Notes under the pieces: generated by a model | The model's database searches: none | Seen by the model: the letters and a program-made list of their open reading frames with translations, nothing else | Told to the model about the DNA's origin: nothing | Part shown: positions 10,669 to 21,508 of the stretch, in pieces | Layout of the letters: every line of letters begins with the position of its first letter | Position numbering within the stretch: the stretch's first letter is position 1 | Origin: Saussurea involucrata | Lineage: Eukaryota; Streptophyta; Magnoliopsida; Asterales; Asteraceae | Length of the DNA stretch: 64,000 nt | Reading direction: 5' to 3' | Assembly: GCA_033807775.1 (NCBI GenBank) | Contig: CM066313.1 | Coordinates: 92,141,484 to 92,205,483, forward strand | Program-made: the position numbers and the translations under genes

Positions 10669-12317
10669 ATGTCGACGGAGCCTGCTAGTCTTATCATGAA
10701 TCACATAGACTTAGATGCTTTTAGGAGTTTAGCAAAAAATCCTACAAATGTAGAGTTGCGGTGTCCGGGGATTGTTCGTTCTAAGGATTTCCCTGAGGGA
10801 TATCTCGTTTTGTACGAGTATCCTTTTAAGATAGGGTTTCAATGGCCGTTTTCTGGTTTAGCCAAGTCGTTCATCCAGGATTTCGATGTGTCGCCGGGAC
10901 AATTGATGCCCCAACTTTGGTGAGTTTTGCTGGTTATTGAGCGAGCGTCCGCGAAATGGGAGCTCCTATGATCATGAATGATTTCTTGGCGGCGTACCAA
11001 GTTAAAAAGGATAAGAACTGGCGTTATAGTCCTTATTCTAAGTTCAAGGGTGATCGTGCCTTGGTTTTGGGAACTGGCGTCAATGATCGTGGGTGGAAGT
11101 CGAGGTATGTATTTGTTCTTACCGAGTCGTTGGATTCCAGCAGCGATTGGATGCGGTCAGACTGGAATGAGACAGGTATGCTTCATTTGTTTCTGAGTTT
11201 TATTTATTTTTATGACTTCTATTTATCATTCTCCTCTTGTCGCCTTCAGAGATTCGGCTTGACGAAGTGAAACCGACTGTGGATTCCCAGGCTAAGATCA
11301 ACAAGTTCTTGAGTCTTAGTGTTGATGACCGATCTTTCGTTTCGTGGCAATCGGCGGTCGAGGACGAGGATGAGGACGTAATAGAAGAAGGAGATGAAGA
11401 CGTACAGGAAGAGGCGACTGGTAAGTGTACCATAGTTTATTTTATTTCGTTTATTCTATCTGTCTGACGCTTCATGTATTTCCTGATCAATGCCGACCGA
11501 GAGGAAATCGGTCTCTAGGGCGAGAGGGAAACAGGTTATGCGTGCCCTTTGGGGTGAAAATGTTTCGACAGCTGGGTCGAGCGAGAAGAGAACCAAGAGG
11601 ACAGTCCTGAGGGAACCGTCATCGAGGGTTGATAACTCACCGGGAGTTGTTCTGCCTAAGAAGGCGAGGGCGTCATCTAGCCGTCATGGCGTGATGGACG
11701 CGACACCAGCAAGTTCTGCGTTTCCGGCGACGGTGACGAAACCGGTGTCTCAAGTGTCGATCCCAATATTTACCGACAGGGGCGAGGGATCGTCGGCTGA
11801 AGTTACGACGGTCAATTTTACATTGCCGTCTGACTTTATAGCGGATGGTGTCCTAGACGGGACGACGTCGTTTCCTCAGTTGGGGAAGTATTTGCTCCCG
11901 TCTTTCGGGGAGCGTTTTCATGGAGTTCCGGCCGAAGAGATGAGATCTCGAGTTGCCAGTCTGGCGTTCACGGTGAGTGTCAATCTTTCATGACTTGTGT
12001 AATCTTTGTCGAATGTTCTTGAATGCACCTTTTATTTTTCACAGACGTTCCAGTCTTCCTTGGCGTTACATGCTGAGACGTTAAGGGTTGAGGATCTGGT
12101 GGCGTCTACTCTTGAGAGGGAGGCTGCAGCGTTGGAAAGGGAGAGAGCGGCTTTAGATAGGGAGAAGTTGGCCATGGCGCGTGCCGATGAGCTGGCCGTC
12201 CAACTTTTCGACGCTCAATATGAATTGCAGGAGATTCGTGCGGTAGGAGTGGCAGATGGAGGCCCTCAGGTCGGGACTTCGAGCGGGGATACGACCAATG
12301 TTCCTCCTGTCGTCTAG
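10669..12317 (+). pseudogene. Tat-1 antisense extra gene (four exons, Transposase_28-like)
   Basis: An extra gene on the strand opposite gag. Proposed exons: 10669-11175, 11250-11420, about 11487-11972, 12045-12317; introns of ~70 bp with GT..AG borders (GTATGC..TTCAG, GTAAGT.., GTGAGT..CACAG). Exon 1 carries PEGYLVLYEYPFKIGFQWPF and SPGQLMPQLW, the pattern of the plant 'putative gypsy type transposon' family (Transposase_28). Exon 2 is acidic (DEDEDVIEEGDEDV), exon 3 is basic then carries TDRGEG, and exon 4 is a coiled coil (EREAAALERERAALDREK). It is broken: TGA after MPQLW (10921), a frame change near 10950, and the intron 2 acceptor is unclear. Its role is unknown; extra ORFs in antisense position are a recognised feature of Tat-lineage elements. 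Confidence 0.75.
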
Positions 12318-13087
12318 AATTTTTTCTTTCCTTGTTGTTTTTGCCACTTGACCTATCGGGGGTTGAGTATGTATATGATGGTTTATTTAATGAATATATC
12401 TTTTGCTTTGAATCTTATGGTTTATTCACATCATATTGATTATGAAGTCGAACATAAAATGCATATGAAATCATGCGACTAAGGCACTCATTGTAATACG
12501 ATGACAAGAACGTAAAACAAATAAAAACACGCGATTAAAGCATCCATTCAGGGTATGAAAGTTAAAAAACTTAGGGGTAAAGTTGTTTAGACTCTGCGAT
12601 CATACGACCAGATCGTACAGTGAGTTTGTATCGTATGCCCCTATGGAGGGATGATCAAGTCACATACCTGATCATGTATGTCGTGCGTCCCTGCGAATTT
12701 AAAGTCATATAGTAGACTTAGTGATTATTGTCGTGCGATCCTGCAATAAAATAATGTCGAGGGTTGGTCGTTGGCTCACCAACGACCCTCCGATGCTTAA
12801 GTCAGTAGACGTTTTGTGAGAAACAATCGTATGAGAAAGAGCTAGAAAGAGCTAGAGAACGTACCATTTCAGACCCTCTCTATTTGCCCCCTGTCATTTA
12901 TTATCGTATCCTTTTTGGGAGGAAAAGATAGGTTTTGAATGACAGAATGACACGGAGAAATATTGTCCTGCGGTCGACTATGTTGTCGTGCGACGAGGCA
13001 CCATAGTAGATTTATCCCTGTGGAAAAGATATTAATTTAGGGATAGAAGAAACAAACCTGTCGAGAGCCTGATCTTGTGACTTTAGT
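12318..13087 (-). other. Tat-1 3' UTR with hairpin and internal PPT-like tract
   Basis: Region between the gag-PR stop (13088) and the end of the antisense gene. It holds the conserved hairpin at 12766-12787 (arms GGTCGTTGG / CCAACGACC, loop CTCA). At 12881-12899 it holds a purine tract on minus (GACAGGGGGCAAATAGAGAG) resembling the true polypurine tract. Both are also present in Tat-3 (21800-21821, 21699-21719). The block between stop and hairpin (~300 bp) has no counterpart behind the integrase stop of Tat-4. Confidence 0.7.
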
Positions 13088-15463
13088 TTATTTTTGCGGC
13101 TTCAAGGTAGACTTGTAGCACTCACGAGCGACTTTTGGCTCAGTCTTGATCTCCTGGATTCCCCATGGCGTCGGGAATTTCAACATTTGATGATACGTCG
13201 AAGGAACAGCTTTCATATCATGGATCCATGGTCGTCCCAAGATGATGTTATAGGCCGACGCATAATCGATGACACTGAACTTGGTCTGCTTGTTGACTCC
13301 TCCGGCGTAGACGGGCAAGATTATCTCTCCAAGGGTGCTCGTCGCTTCTCCATTGAAACCGACCAAAGTCGTCGAACGTCGGGTGATTTCCGAGCGATCG
13401 ATTCCCATGGCTTTGATAGTGTTGAGAAAAATGACATTTGCTGAGCTGCCCCCGTCGATCAAGACTCGACGCGTTAGACAGTTACCGACTGTGAGCTGAA
13501 TGATCAACCCGTCGTGATGCTTCTGATACGAGTCGCCAAGGTCGACGTGGTCGAACACAATCTTCATGGCTTCTGGCTCCAAATCTCCTTTGGGTCTGAA
13601 CGAGCGAGGAATAGGCCGATCATCGGGCGCCTGACTGGCATGACGCTTGGCCGCAGAATACGTCATACCACACACGTCTGAACCACCGGTGATGCAAATG
13701 ACGACCTTCTTATGCTCGGGGGTCGTCGTTCGATGTCTGTTACCTGAAATACCGACATCGTCGATGATATATTTGAGATTTCCTTTCGGAAAATGATATG
13801 CTAGTTCCTTCTTCAATGCGATACAGTCGTCTGCCGCATGACCATGATCGGCATGGAAGTCGCACCACTTTGATTTGTCCTTCTTAGCATCGTCCAGGTC
13901 GGACTTCTTTGGCCATCGAATGGTAGCTTGGGTACCTTTCAGAACTTCGACTAATTCCTTAGCAGATCCTTTGAATCCGTAAGAGGATATCATGGGGTAA
14001 TGAGTGAACTTAGTCGCGGTCTTGGCCTCTGCTTTCGTCTTGAAACGAACATTTGAAATTTGGCGCGCTGGCTCTATTCTGGAAACATCCTTTGTCTTGA
14101 ACTCTGGCTTTCTGACACCTAACGACTTCTTGTCGTCAGTGTGCTTGCGACGAAAGGCGGCATCATCCTCGACCCTCATATATGCTAAAGTTCAAGCTCG
14201 GACGTCTTCGAAATTCTCCGGGGGATATTTGGTCAGGTCGGTGTATAGACCCAAACTATCGTCCAGACCACGGTTATAGGCTTCGATCGCGGTTTTGACG
14301 TCGCAATTGCGGATGCTGAACATTTCGGCATTGAATCTATTGAAATAACTTCGAATAGACTCATTGGTCTTCTGCATGACATAATACATATCACTAGTCT
14401 GCTTTTCCATCTTGCGACTGCTGGCGAATTGCCGGGAGAATTGGTTGACCAATTCGGCGAACGACCCGATTGATTTGGGTTTGAGATTGATCAACCACTG
14501 GAGAGCTGGACCAGTGAGAGTTGCCCCGAAACTCTTGCACATGCATACTTCCTGGTACATAAATGGGATCGAGATTGTCCACATGAGCTGCTTGTACTGC
14601 GCGACGTGCTCAGTCGGATCAGTCACACCAGAATATTTGGGAGTGAAGGATGGAATGTTATACTTCTTTGGGACCTCGACGGTGGCGATCTATTCGATGA
14701 AGGGCGACACCTGATACCCCGAACGAGGCTCGACGTCGACAGGCACGGCTGCCCCAGGCAACTTGGCGAGCAAGGATAGGACGTGCTTATTTTGGTCTTC
14801 TAACATCTTCAAACGCTGGGCGACGGGATCGTTAAGATCAGGATTTGCCCCTGTCGAGGGATTGGTCCCTGGGCTAGTGCCATTACCATGCGACGAACCA
14901 TTGGTGTCCCCGTTGAACGGAACAAAATATGGCCGCGACCCGTAGTGGAATTGCCGCGGTCCATTCTGAAACAGCTGCGATCCTTGTTGGAAAGGCGGTG
15001 ATCCATCGTGGAGTGGCTGAGATCCACCTTGAGGTTCATTCTGAAATGGCTGCTGAAATGGTTGCGACCCCTGCTGGAAAGGCTGCGACCCTTGTAATGG
15101 CTGAGACCCATTATTCATGGGTGGTGGCCTTATGTGCTGAGGAGGAACTGTCCCAAACTGAGGATTTGGGTTGAACGTCCCTGGCTGTTGATTCTGCATG
15201 AACGGGCCTGGATGCTGATTCTGCGCGGATGAACCTGGATTCGGGACAAATGGTCTAGGGCCATTCTGGTCGAACGATCTTGGAATTGGGTTCTGCACGA
15301 ATGGCCTAGGACCATTTTGAGGCTCAAGAGGATTTCTTAACCGCGCGATCTCCTCAGCTGCTCTGCGATTCTGCTCTGCCATTGCATTGAGCTGATTCCT
15401 GGCGACTTCGAGCTCCTGATACATCTAAGCAACAGCTTGCGGCGGATTTCCAGAGGCTGCCAT
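13088..15463 (-). pseudogene. Tat-1 gag-protease
   Basis: About 790 codons from ATG at 15463 to stop at 13088. The order is a coiled N-terminus (MYQELEVARNQLNAMAEQN), a Q/N/P/G-rich repeat region (about residues 50-180), the gag core (PKYSGVTDPTEHVAQYKQLM, LQWLINLKPKSIGSFAELV, SYFNRFNAE), a CCHC-like knuckle CDFHADHGHAADDC, and an aspartic protease with VLIDGGSSANVIFL and ILGRPW. The frame ends ECYKSTLKPQK. Three in-frame stops separate it into open pieces: TAG near 15426 (CAG in Tat-3), TAG after SPFIE near 14690, TGA near 14180 (CGA in Tat-3). The frame is otherwise continuous, so the copy decayed recently. It ends exactly where pol would begin in a complete element. Confidence 0.9.
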
Positions 15464-15564
15464 TTTCCTGCAACAGAAAATAGAAGAAACTCCAAGAAAC
15501 TATTAGTAGAATGCACGTTCGTCGAGGATTTTCTCTAGATGAGGTCCCACGGATGGCGCCAAAC
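15464..15564 (-). promoter_or_regulatory. Tat-1 primer binding site and leader
   Basis: Read on minus, the LTR is followed by G then TTTGGCGCCATCCGTGGGAC (15544-15563). The leader contains CTAGAGAAAATCC, CGACGAACGTGCAT and a pyrimidine stretch ending TTCTGTTGCAGGAAA before ATG. The leader of Tat-2 (19099-19199) is nearly the same, base for base, up to and including ATGGCAG. Confidence 0.75.
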
Positions 15565-16516
15565 TGTTAATGCCAAAAATCGCACCAAAGGGACAACTTA
15601 AGGTCGATGTGGACTTAATCAACTAAAGAAAGAATCTTTCGACGAGACGTGCGACGAGGGAAAAAATAAACGAGACAAGGGATTTGATGACACAGGAAAA
15701 ACCTCAAATGAGGTAAAAACCTGCGGACGACAAGAGGTGTCGTCGCTGCACTATGGTCGCCAATCAGGGGCGACGTCCTTGGTACTGGAGTCGGTCATAC
15801 GATGATTACAATACAAATGAAGGAAATACTTCGAAATGTAAAGTACAAGTGTTTAAATGTAAAAACAGGTGTTTGCGTGTGTGAATACAAAGTGTGAACT
15901 TCTGGTCGAGGGTTGTTGTCGTGCTTCGAGAGAGATACTTGAGCTTTCCTTCGAGTGTTCTTGAGTTTGTTGTAAGGTTCTGGCTTTCAGTACTTGATCT
16001 CCAGAGTTTGAATGTTCTTTGCTATGAATTTGGATGATTTTCTCTGCTGTTTGGTGATGTTCGCTGATGTACCCTAGATGTTTTTCTGATATCCTTTGAA
16101 ATGAGGCTTTAGCTTGTCTTTTATAGTCTTTGCGTCATTAATTAGCTCCATTAATGCTTTGATCAACGGCTACAACGGCTGGAAACGGTCGCCGGAGTGA
16201 ATATCCATAATGATCTTCGTCCGTTACAGTCGCTTGCTGTTAATGGCTTTGACTCCTGCATTAAATACTTAACAAACGTAACAGTCAAGGTTAACGTTAG
16301 CTTTGGTCGAAGGTGCAATGATCTTATGCGATGGTCGTACGGGACGGGCGATGCTATGGTCGAGCGTCATGGGGAATGTACGACTTACCTTTTACGGGAG
16401 ACGACGGATGTTTTATGGGTTCTTGTCGAGACCTTATCTTAATACAAGATTTGGATTGTAACGTGCGTCTTACCTGCTCTGGTCGTGGTCGTACGACGTG
16501 ATTTTTTGCCCAAACA
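15565..16516 (-). repeat. Tat-1 5' LTR (type B)
   Basis: Starts TGTTAATGCCAAAAATCGC and ends TTTTTTGCCCAAACA; 952 bp. A TATA box on minus (TATAAAAG) lies near 16119-16126, roughly 390 bp into the LTR in transcription direction. The flank GCAGC follows at 16517-16521. Confidence 0.9.
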
Positions 16517-17640
16517 GCAGCCGCTTTGACCCATTTAGAAAAGTAATCCGTGAGTAAGAGGAGGAATACTTTTCGCCCCGGAGCAGGTGGTAGTTTGCCG
16601 ACAATATCCATTCCCCACCTCATGAAAGGCCATGGGACAAGCGTTGAGTGCAAAGGCTCCGAGGGTTTATGAGACATACCTGAGTGTCGTTGACAGGGGT
16701 CGCAATTCTGGACGTACTTGACAGCGTCTTGTCGTAGTGTCGGCCAAAAATACCCTTGTCGGGAGATACGACTAGCCAAGCTACGACCTCCTGAATGATT
16801 ACCACATTCGCCGTCGTGCATCTCTTGGAGGATTTTCTGGGCTTGATTTTTGCTGATGATGCACCTTAAATTTAAGCCCGTCGATGATCGCCGATAAAGC
16901 TTATTTTCGATCATGACGTACTTAGATGCTTTGAATCTGATTTTTCGAGCCTCCATTTTGTCTTCGGGGAGTTGGTCGTGTACGAGGAAATTTCGAATGT
17001 CGCGTGACCAATCATCTTCTTCGTCTTCGATCTGTATGACGTCTGTGTTTCCAATGGACGGCGTTGCCAGGTGAATCATAGGAATAACATCAAATATTGG
17101 TTCAACTAAAGCGGACCCAAGGTTTGCCAATGCGTCGGTCTGAGTGTTCTGGTCTCGCGGAATCTGTTCAATAGAAAAAGATTTAAATTTTTTGGAAATT
17201 TCTTTTGCCACGCTTAGATATGCTGTCATTTTTGAATCCTTGGCTGCGAATTCTCCATTGATTTGATTTACTACCAGCAGGGAATCGCTCTTGACATGCA
17301 ATGCGGTTGCCCCCGAGTCGTGAGCCATATTCATTCCCACGATCAGGGCTTCATATTCGGCTTCGTTGTTGGTGGCCTTGAAGTCGCATCGGATCGAGTA
17401 TACCATCTTACCCCCCTGTGGCGACTTTAAGACGACACCCAGCCCAGAGCCTCTAATGTTGGATGATCCGTCGACATGTAGGATCCAAGGCACGTCGTCG
17501 TGAGTCGCCACAGTGGACACTTCGAGCTCTGCTTCTTTCTCCAATTCAGGGCTGAAATCGGCGATAAAGTCTGCCAAAGCTTGTGATTTGATTGCGGTCA
17601 TGGGCTTGAAATCGATGTCATAACTGCTGAGATATATGCT
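16517..17640 (-). pseudogene. Tat-2 pol: archaeal-type RNase H and integrase N-terminal part
   Basis: Continues the Tat-2 polyprotein after a single TAG. The second, archaeal-type RNase H typical of the Tat lineage is seen as ILHVDGSSNIRGSG (Asp), NNEAEYEALIVGM (Glu), HVKSDSLLVVNQING (Asp) and QTDALANLGS (Asp), so all four acidic positions are present. Integrase follows with its HHCC zinc finger (HDGECGNHSGG, then CDPCQRH) and the first catalytic Asp in RWGMDIVGKLP. The piece ends in YFSKWVKAA at the Tat-1 insertion and resumes at 9250. The open frame running on to 16354 reads into the Tat-1 LTR and is artefactual. Confidence 0.9.
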
Positions 17641-19098
17641 CTACTTTGCTAAGCGACATGTCAACTCAGGTTTCCTTAAAACAGACTTAAGAGGAAAGTT
17701 AGTTACGACAGTAATAGGATGCGATTCGAAGTAGTGTCGTAATTTTTTAGCAGTTGTGACTAGCGACAAAAGCAGTTTTTCCATGGAAGAATACCTGGTT
17801 TCTGCGTCCAAGAGAGATTTACTTACGTAGTAGATTGCCAATTGTTGTTTTTTGTCCTCTCGTGTGAGTACGACGCTTACCGCATTTGGACTGACAGCTA
17901 AATACAATTGTAAGATCTCATGATCGGGAGGTTTCGACAACAGAGGAGGCGACGCCATATATTCCTTGAGTTTTTGCAATGCTTGCTCATGATCATTGGT
18001 CCAGTTGAAACCTTTATTTTTCCTGAGGACGTTATAAAACATATGACATCTATCTGAAGATCGGGAGATAAACCTGTTTAGGGCCGCTACTCGACCAGTA
18101 AGCCTTTGGACCTCCTTGAAATTTCGAGGAGATTTGATGTCGATGATGGCTTTGATTTGGTCGGGGTTAGCTTCAATTCCTTGGCGAGTGACCTTGTGGC
18201 CTAAGAACTTTCCAGCTCTGACTCCGAAGGAACATTTGGTAGGGTTGAGCTTCATGCTATACTCCCGAAAGATGTTGAACGATTGTCTTAGATGCTCGAT
18301 ATGATCTACCGCTTGCTTTGACTTGACGAGCATGTCATCAATATATACCTCCATTGTGTCGCCGAGATGGTCTTTGAACATTTTATTCACTAAACGCTGG
18401 TAGGTGGATCCTGCCTTTTTTAGTCCGAAAGGCATAACTTTATAACAGTAAATACCTCGGTCCGTCATAAAAGCGGTTTTCTCCTGGTCCTCGACGTGCA
18501 TTAAGATTTGGTTATACCCTGAATAGGCATCCATGAAAGTCAATAGTTCATGTCCTGCGGTTGCGTCGACCATGGCGTCGATATGCGGTAATGGGAAAGG
18601 ATCTTTCGGGCAACCCTTATTGAGATCGGTGAAGTCGATACAGACCCTCCATTTTCCATTCTTCTTACCCACGACCACGACATTAGCAAGCCAGTCGGGA
18701 TACTTTACTTCTCGGATCTTTCCTGTCTTGAGGAGGTGATCGACCTCATCGTTTATTACCTTATTTCTTTCAGGAGCGAATTTACGGCGCTTTTGCTTGA
18801 CGGGTTTAAACGATGGATCGATATTGAGCTTGTGAGAAATGATGTTAGGGTCAATGCCAACCATATCTTCATGCGACCAGGCGAAGCAGTCAGCATATTC
18901 TTGCAAGAAAGATATTATCCTTTGCCTAAGGTGGGGATCGAGAGATGATCCTATCAAGACTTTTTGTTCGGCCTTGCTTGGGTCTAAGATAACTTCTTCT
19001 AGGCAATAATCACCGATGGCTTTAGGAACATATTGCACCTTTTCAAGCTTTCCATGCGCTGGGTCAGCGGTTCGTCCTGAGTTTCTGCCACCTGCCAT
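17641..19098 (-). pseudogene. Tat-2 pol: reverse transcriptase and RNase H
   Basis: 485 codons from ATG at 19098 (MAGGRNSGR) directly into pol (VQYVPKAIGDYCLEEVILDP), with no gag or protease. RT motifs: WLANVVVVGKKNGKWRVCID, FMDAYSGYNQI, VMPFGLKKAGSTYQRLVN, YIDDMLVKS (catalytic Asp-Asp), LGHKVTRQGIEANP. A Ty3/gypsy RNase H follows (LLSKPPDHEILQLYLAVS, IYYVSKSLLDAETRY). The frame ends at TAG 17641-17643 after CRLAK, where a Trp codon is expected before SIYLSSYDIDF. Reverse transcriptase copies the genomic RNA; the domain is complete. Apart from that stop and the Tat-1 insertion the whole pol frame is open, better preserved than any gag copy here. Confidence 0.93.
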
Positions 19099-19199
19099 TT
19101 TCCTGTGATAGAGAACAGAAGAAACTCCAAGAAACTATTAATAGGATGCACGTTCGTCGAGAATTTTCTCTAGATGTAGTCACGCGGATGGCGCCAAAC
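19099..19199 (-). promoter_or_regulatory. Tat-2 primer binding site and leader
   Basis: On minus the LTR is followed by G?TTGGCGCCATCCGCGTGA (19180-19198), then CTAGAGAAAATTC, CGACGAACGTGCAT and TTCTCTATCACAGGAAA before ATG 19098. It matches the Tat-1 leader over its length, so Tat-2 keeps the gag start context but has pol in place of gag. Confidence 0.75.
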
Positions 19200-20088
19200 T
19201 GTTAATGCCAAAAATCGCACCAAAGGGACAACTTAAGGTCGATGTGGACTTAATCAACTAAAGAAAGGATCTTTCGACGAGACGTGCGACGAGGGAAAAA
19301 ATAAACGAGACAAGAGATTTGATGACGCAGGAAAAACCTCAATCGGGGAAAAAACCTGCGGACGACAAGAGGTGTCGTCGCTGCACTATGGTCGCCAATC
19401 AGGGCGATGTCCTTGGTACTGGTGTCGATCGTACAGAGATTACAATACAAATGAAGGAAAAGCTTCGAAATGTAAAGTACAAGTGTTTAAATGTAAAAAC
19501 AGGTGTTTGTTGTGTGTGAATACAAAGTGTGAACTGCTGGTCGAGAGCTGTTGTCGTGCGTCGAGAGTGACTTCTTCGAGAGAGAATGCTTCACTTGAGT
19601 TTGCTGTAGGGTTCTTCTGTGTTGTCTCAGATGTCCTGAAATGATTGCTTGAACTTGATATTTATAGTCTCCGCGTCATTAATTAAGACCATGAATGCTC
19701 TCTTTAACGGTTACAATGGCTAGAAACGGTCGCTGAGATGAATGTTCATAATAGTCTTCGTCCGTTACGGCTATCGATCGTTAATGGTTGTGTCGGTTAT
19801 ATCCGTTGCTCTTTAATGACTTTGACTCCTGCATTAAACACTTAACAAACGTAACAGTCATGGTTAACGTTAGTTCGGTCGAGGTCGCATGGTTCTATGC
19901 GACGGTCGTACGGAACTGGCGAGACTATGGTCGAGCGTCGTGGGGAACTCTCGACTTACCTTTTATGAAGGACGACAGATGTTTTATGGGCTCTTGTCGA
20001 GACCTTAACTTAATACAAGCTTTAGTTCATAATCGTGCGTCTTACCTGTTCTGGTCGTGGTCGAGCGACGTGAATTTTTGCCCAAACA
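19200..20088 (-). repeat. Tat-2 5' LTR (type B')
   Basis: Starts TGTTAATGCCAAAAATCGC and ends TTTTTGCCCAAACA; 889 bp. It pairs with 6021-6905. A few small length differences distinguish the copies. The flank GATCC follows at 20089-20093. Confidence 0.9.
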
Positions 20089-21508
20089 GATCCCAGCCGT
20101 TTTCCCAACTGTTCCAAAGTGGTCCGCAACCTTTCCAGCAAGGATCGCAATCATTCCAGCAGAGATCGCAACAATTTCAACAGGGACCACAATCGTTTCA
20201 GAATTGACCGCAGCAATTCCAATATGGGTCGCAGCCACATTTTGTTCCATTCAACGGGGACACCAATGGTTCGTCGCATGGTAATGGCACTAGCTCAGGG
20301 ACCAATCCCTCGACAGGGGAAAATCCTGATCTTAACAATCCCGTCGCCCAGCGTTTGAAGATATTAGAAGACCGAAATGAGCGTGTCCTGTCCTTGCTCG
20401 CCAAGTTGCCTGGGGCAGCCGTGCCCGTCGACGTCGAGCCTCGCTCGGGGTATCAGGCGTCGCCCTTCATCGACGAGATTGCCACCGTCGAGGTCCCAAA
20501 GAAGTATAACATTCCTGCCTTCACTCCCAAATATTCTGGTGTGACTGATCCGACTGAGCACGTCGCGCAGTACAAGCAGCTCATGTGGACGATCTCGATC
20601 CCATTTATGTACGAGGAAGTATGCATGTGTAAGAGTTTCGGAGCAACTCTCACTGGTCCAACTCTCCAATGGTTAATCAATCTCAAACCCAAGTCCATCG
20701 GGTCGTTTGCTGAGTTGGTTAACCAGTTCTCCCAGCAATTCACCAGCAGTCGTAAGATGGAGAAGCAGACCAACGACCTATATTACATCGTACAGAAAGC
20801 TAATGAGTCTATTCGAAGTTATTTCAATAGATTCAATGCCGATCGAAGCTTATAAGCGTGGTCTAGACGATAGTTCAGGTCTATATATCGATCTGACCAA
20901 GTATCCCCTAGAGACTTTCGAAGACGTCCGAGCTCGAACCTTAGCATATATGAGGGTCGAAGACGATGCAGCCTTTCGTCGCAAACACACTAACGACAAG
21001 AAGTCGTTAGGTGTCAGAAAGCCAGAGTTCAAGCCAAAGGTTGTTTCCAGAATAGAGCCAGCGCGCCAAATTTCAAATGTTCGTTTCAAGACGAAAGCAG
21101 AGGCCAAGACCGCGACTAAGTTCATTCAGTACCCCAAGATATCCTCTTACGGATTCAAAGGATCTACAAAGGACCTAGTCGAAGCTCTGAAAAGTTCCCA
21201 AGCGACCATTCGATGGCCAAAGAAGTCCGACCTGGACGATGCTAAGAAAGACAAATCAAAGTGGTGCGACTTCCATGCCGATCATGGTCATGCGACATAC
21301 GACTGTATCGCATTGAAGAAGGAACTAGCATATCATTTCCCGAAAGGAAATCTCAAGTATATCATCGACGATGTCGCTGTTCCAGCTAATGGCCATCGAC
21401 CGTCGACTCTGGAGCATGCAAAAGTTGTCAATTGAAATTCCCTATGCCATGGGGAATCCAGGAGTCGCTCGTGAGTGCTACAAGTCTACCTTGAAGCCGC
21501 AAAAATAA
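20089..21508 (+). pseudogene. Tat-3 gag, main piece, with protease deleted
   Basis: Resumes gag after Tat-2. It has a Q-rich repeat region (SFQQRSQQFQQGPQSFQN, then a stop), then DLNNPVAQRLKILEDRNERV and the gag core (PKYSGVTDPTEHVAQYKQLM, KPKSIGSFAELVNQFSQQF, SYFNRFNA). About 40 bp missing near 20840 shifts the frame; it continues as IEAYKRGLDDSSG and MRVEDDAAFRRKH, with the knuckle CDFHADHGHATYDC. At about 21433 a deletion of roughly 0.5 kb removes the protease and joins to KFPMPWGIQE; a stop lies at 21506-21508. The gag end and 3' UTR match Tat-1, again with no pol behind them. Confidence 0.88.

Larger units (their letters stand above)
9251..16516 (-). mobile_element. Tat-1: Tat-lineage element with gag-PR only
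   Basis: A 7266-bp minus-strand element with two 952-bp LTRs (5' LTR 15565-16516, 3' LTR 9251-10202), flanked by GCAAC/GCAGC. Internal order on minus: PBS, leader, gag-protease (15463 to 13088), 3' UTR with hairpin, antisense gene (10669-12317 on +), polypurine tract, LTR. There is no RT, RNase H or integrase and no remnant of them. It is inserted in the integrase of Tat-2 and is therefore the youngest of the three nested elements. Confidence 0.92.
6021..20088 (-). mobile_element. Tat-2: Tat-lineage element encoding pol only, hosts Tat-1
   Basis: A minus-strand element with LTRs at 19200-20088 (5', 889 bp) and 6021-6905 (3', 885 bp). It has an intact PBS-like site, a leader nearly identical to that of Tat-1, then an ATG leading straight into RT, RNase H, archaeal-type RNase H and integrase. 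Gag and protease are absent, without any remnant between leader and RT. Tat-1 is inserted in integrase with flanks GCAAC (9246-9250) and GCAGC (16517-16521). A degenerate antisense gene lies between integrase and the 3' LTR. Confidence 0.88.
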
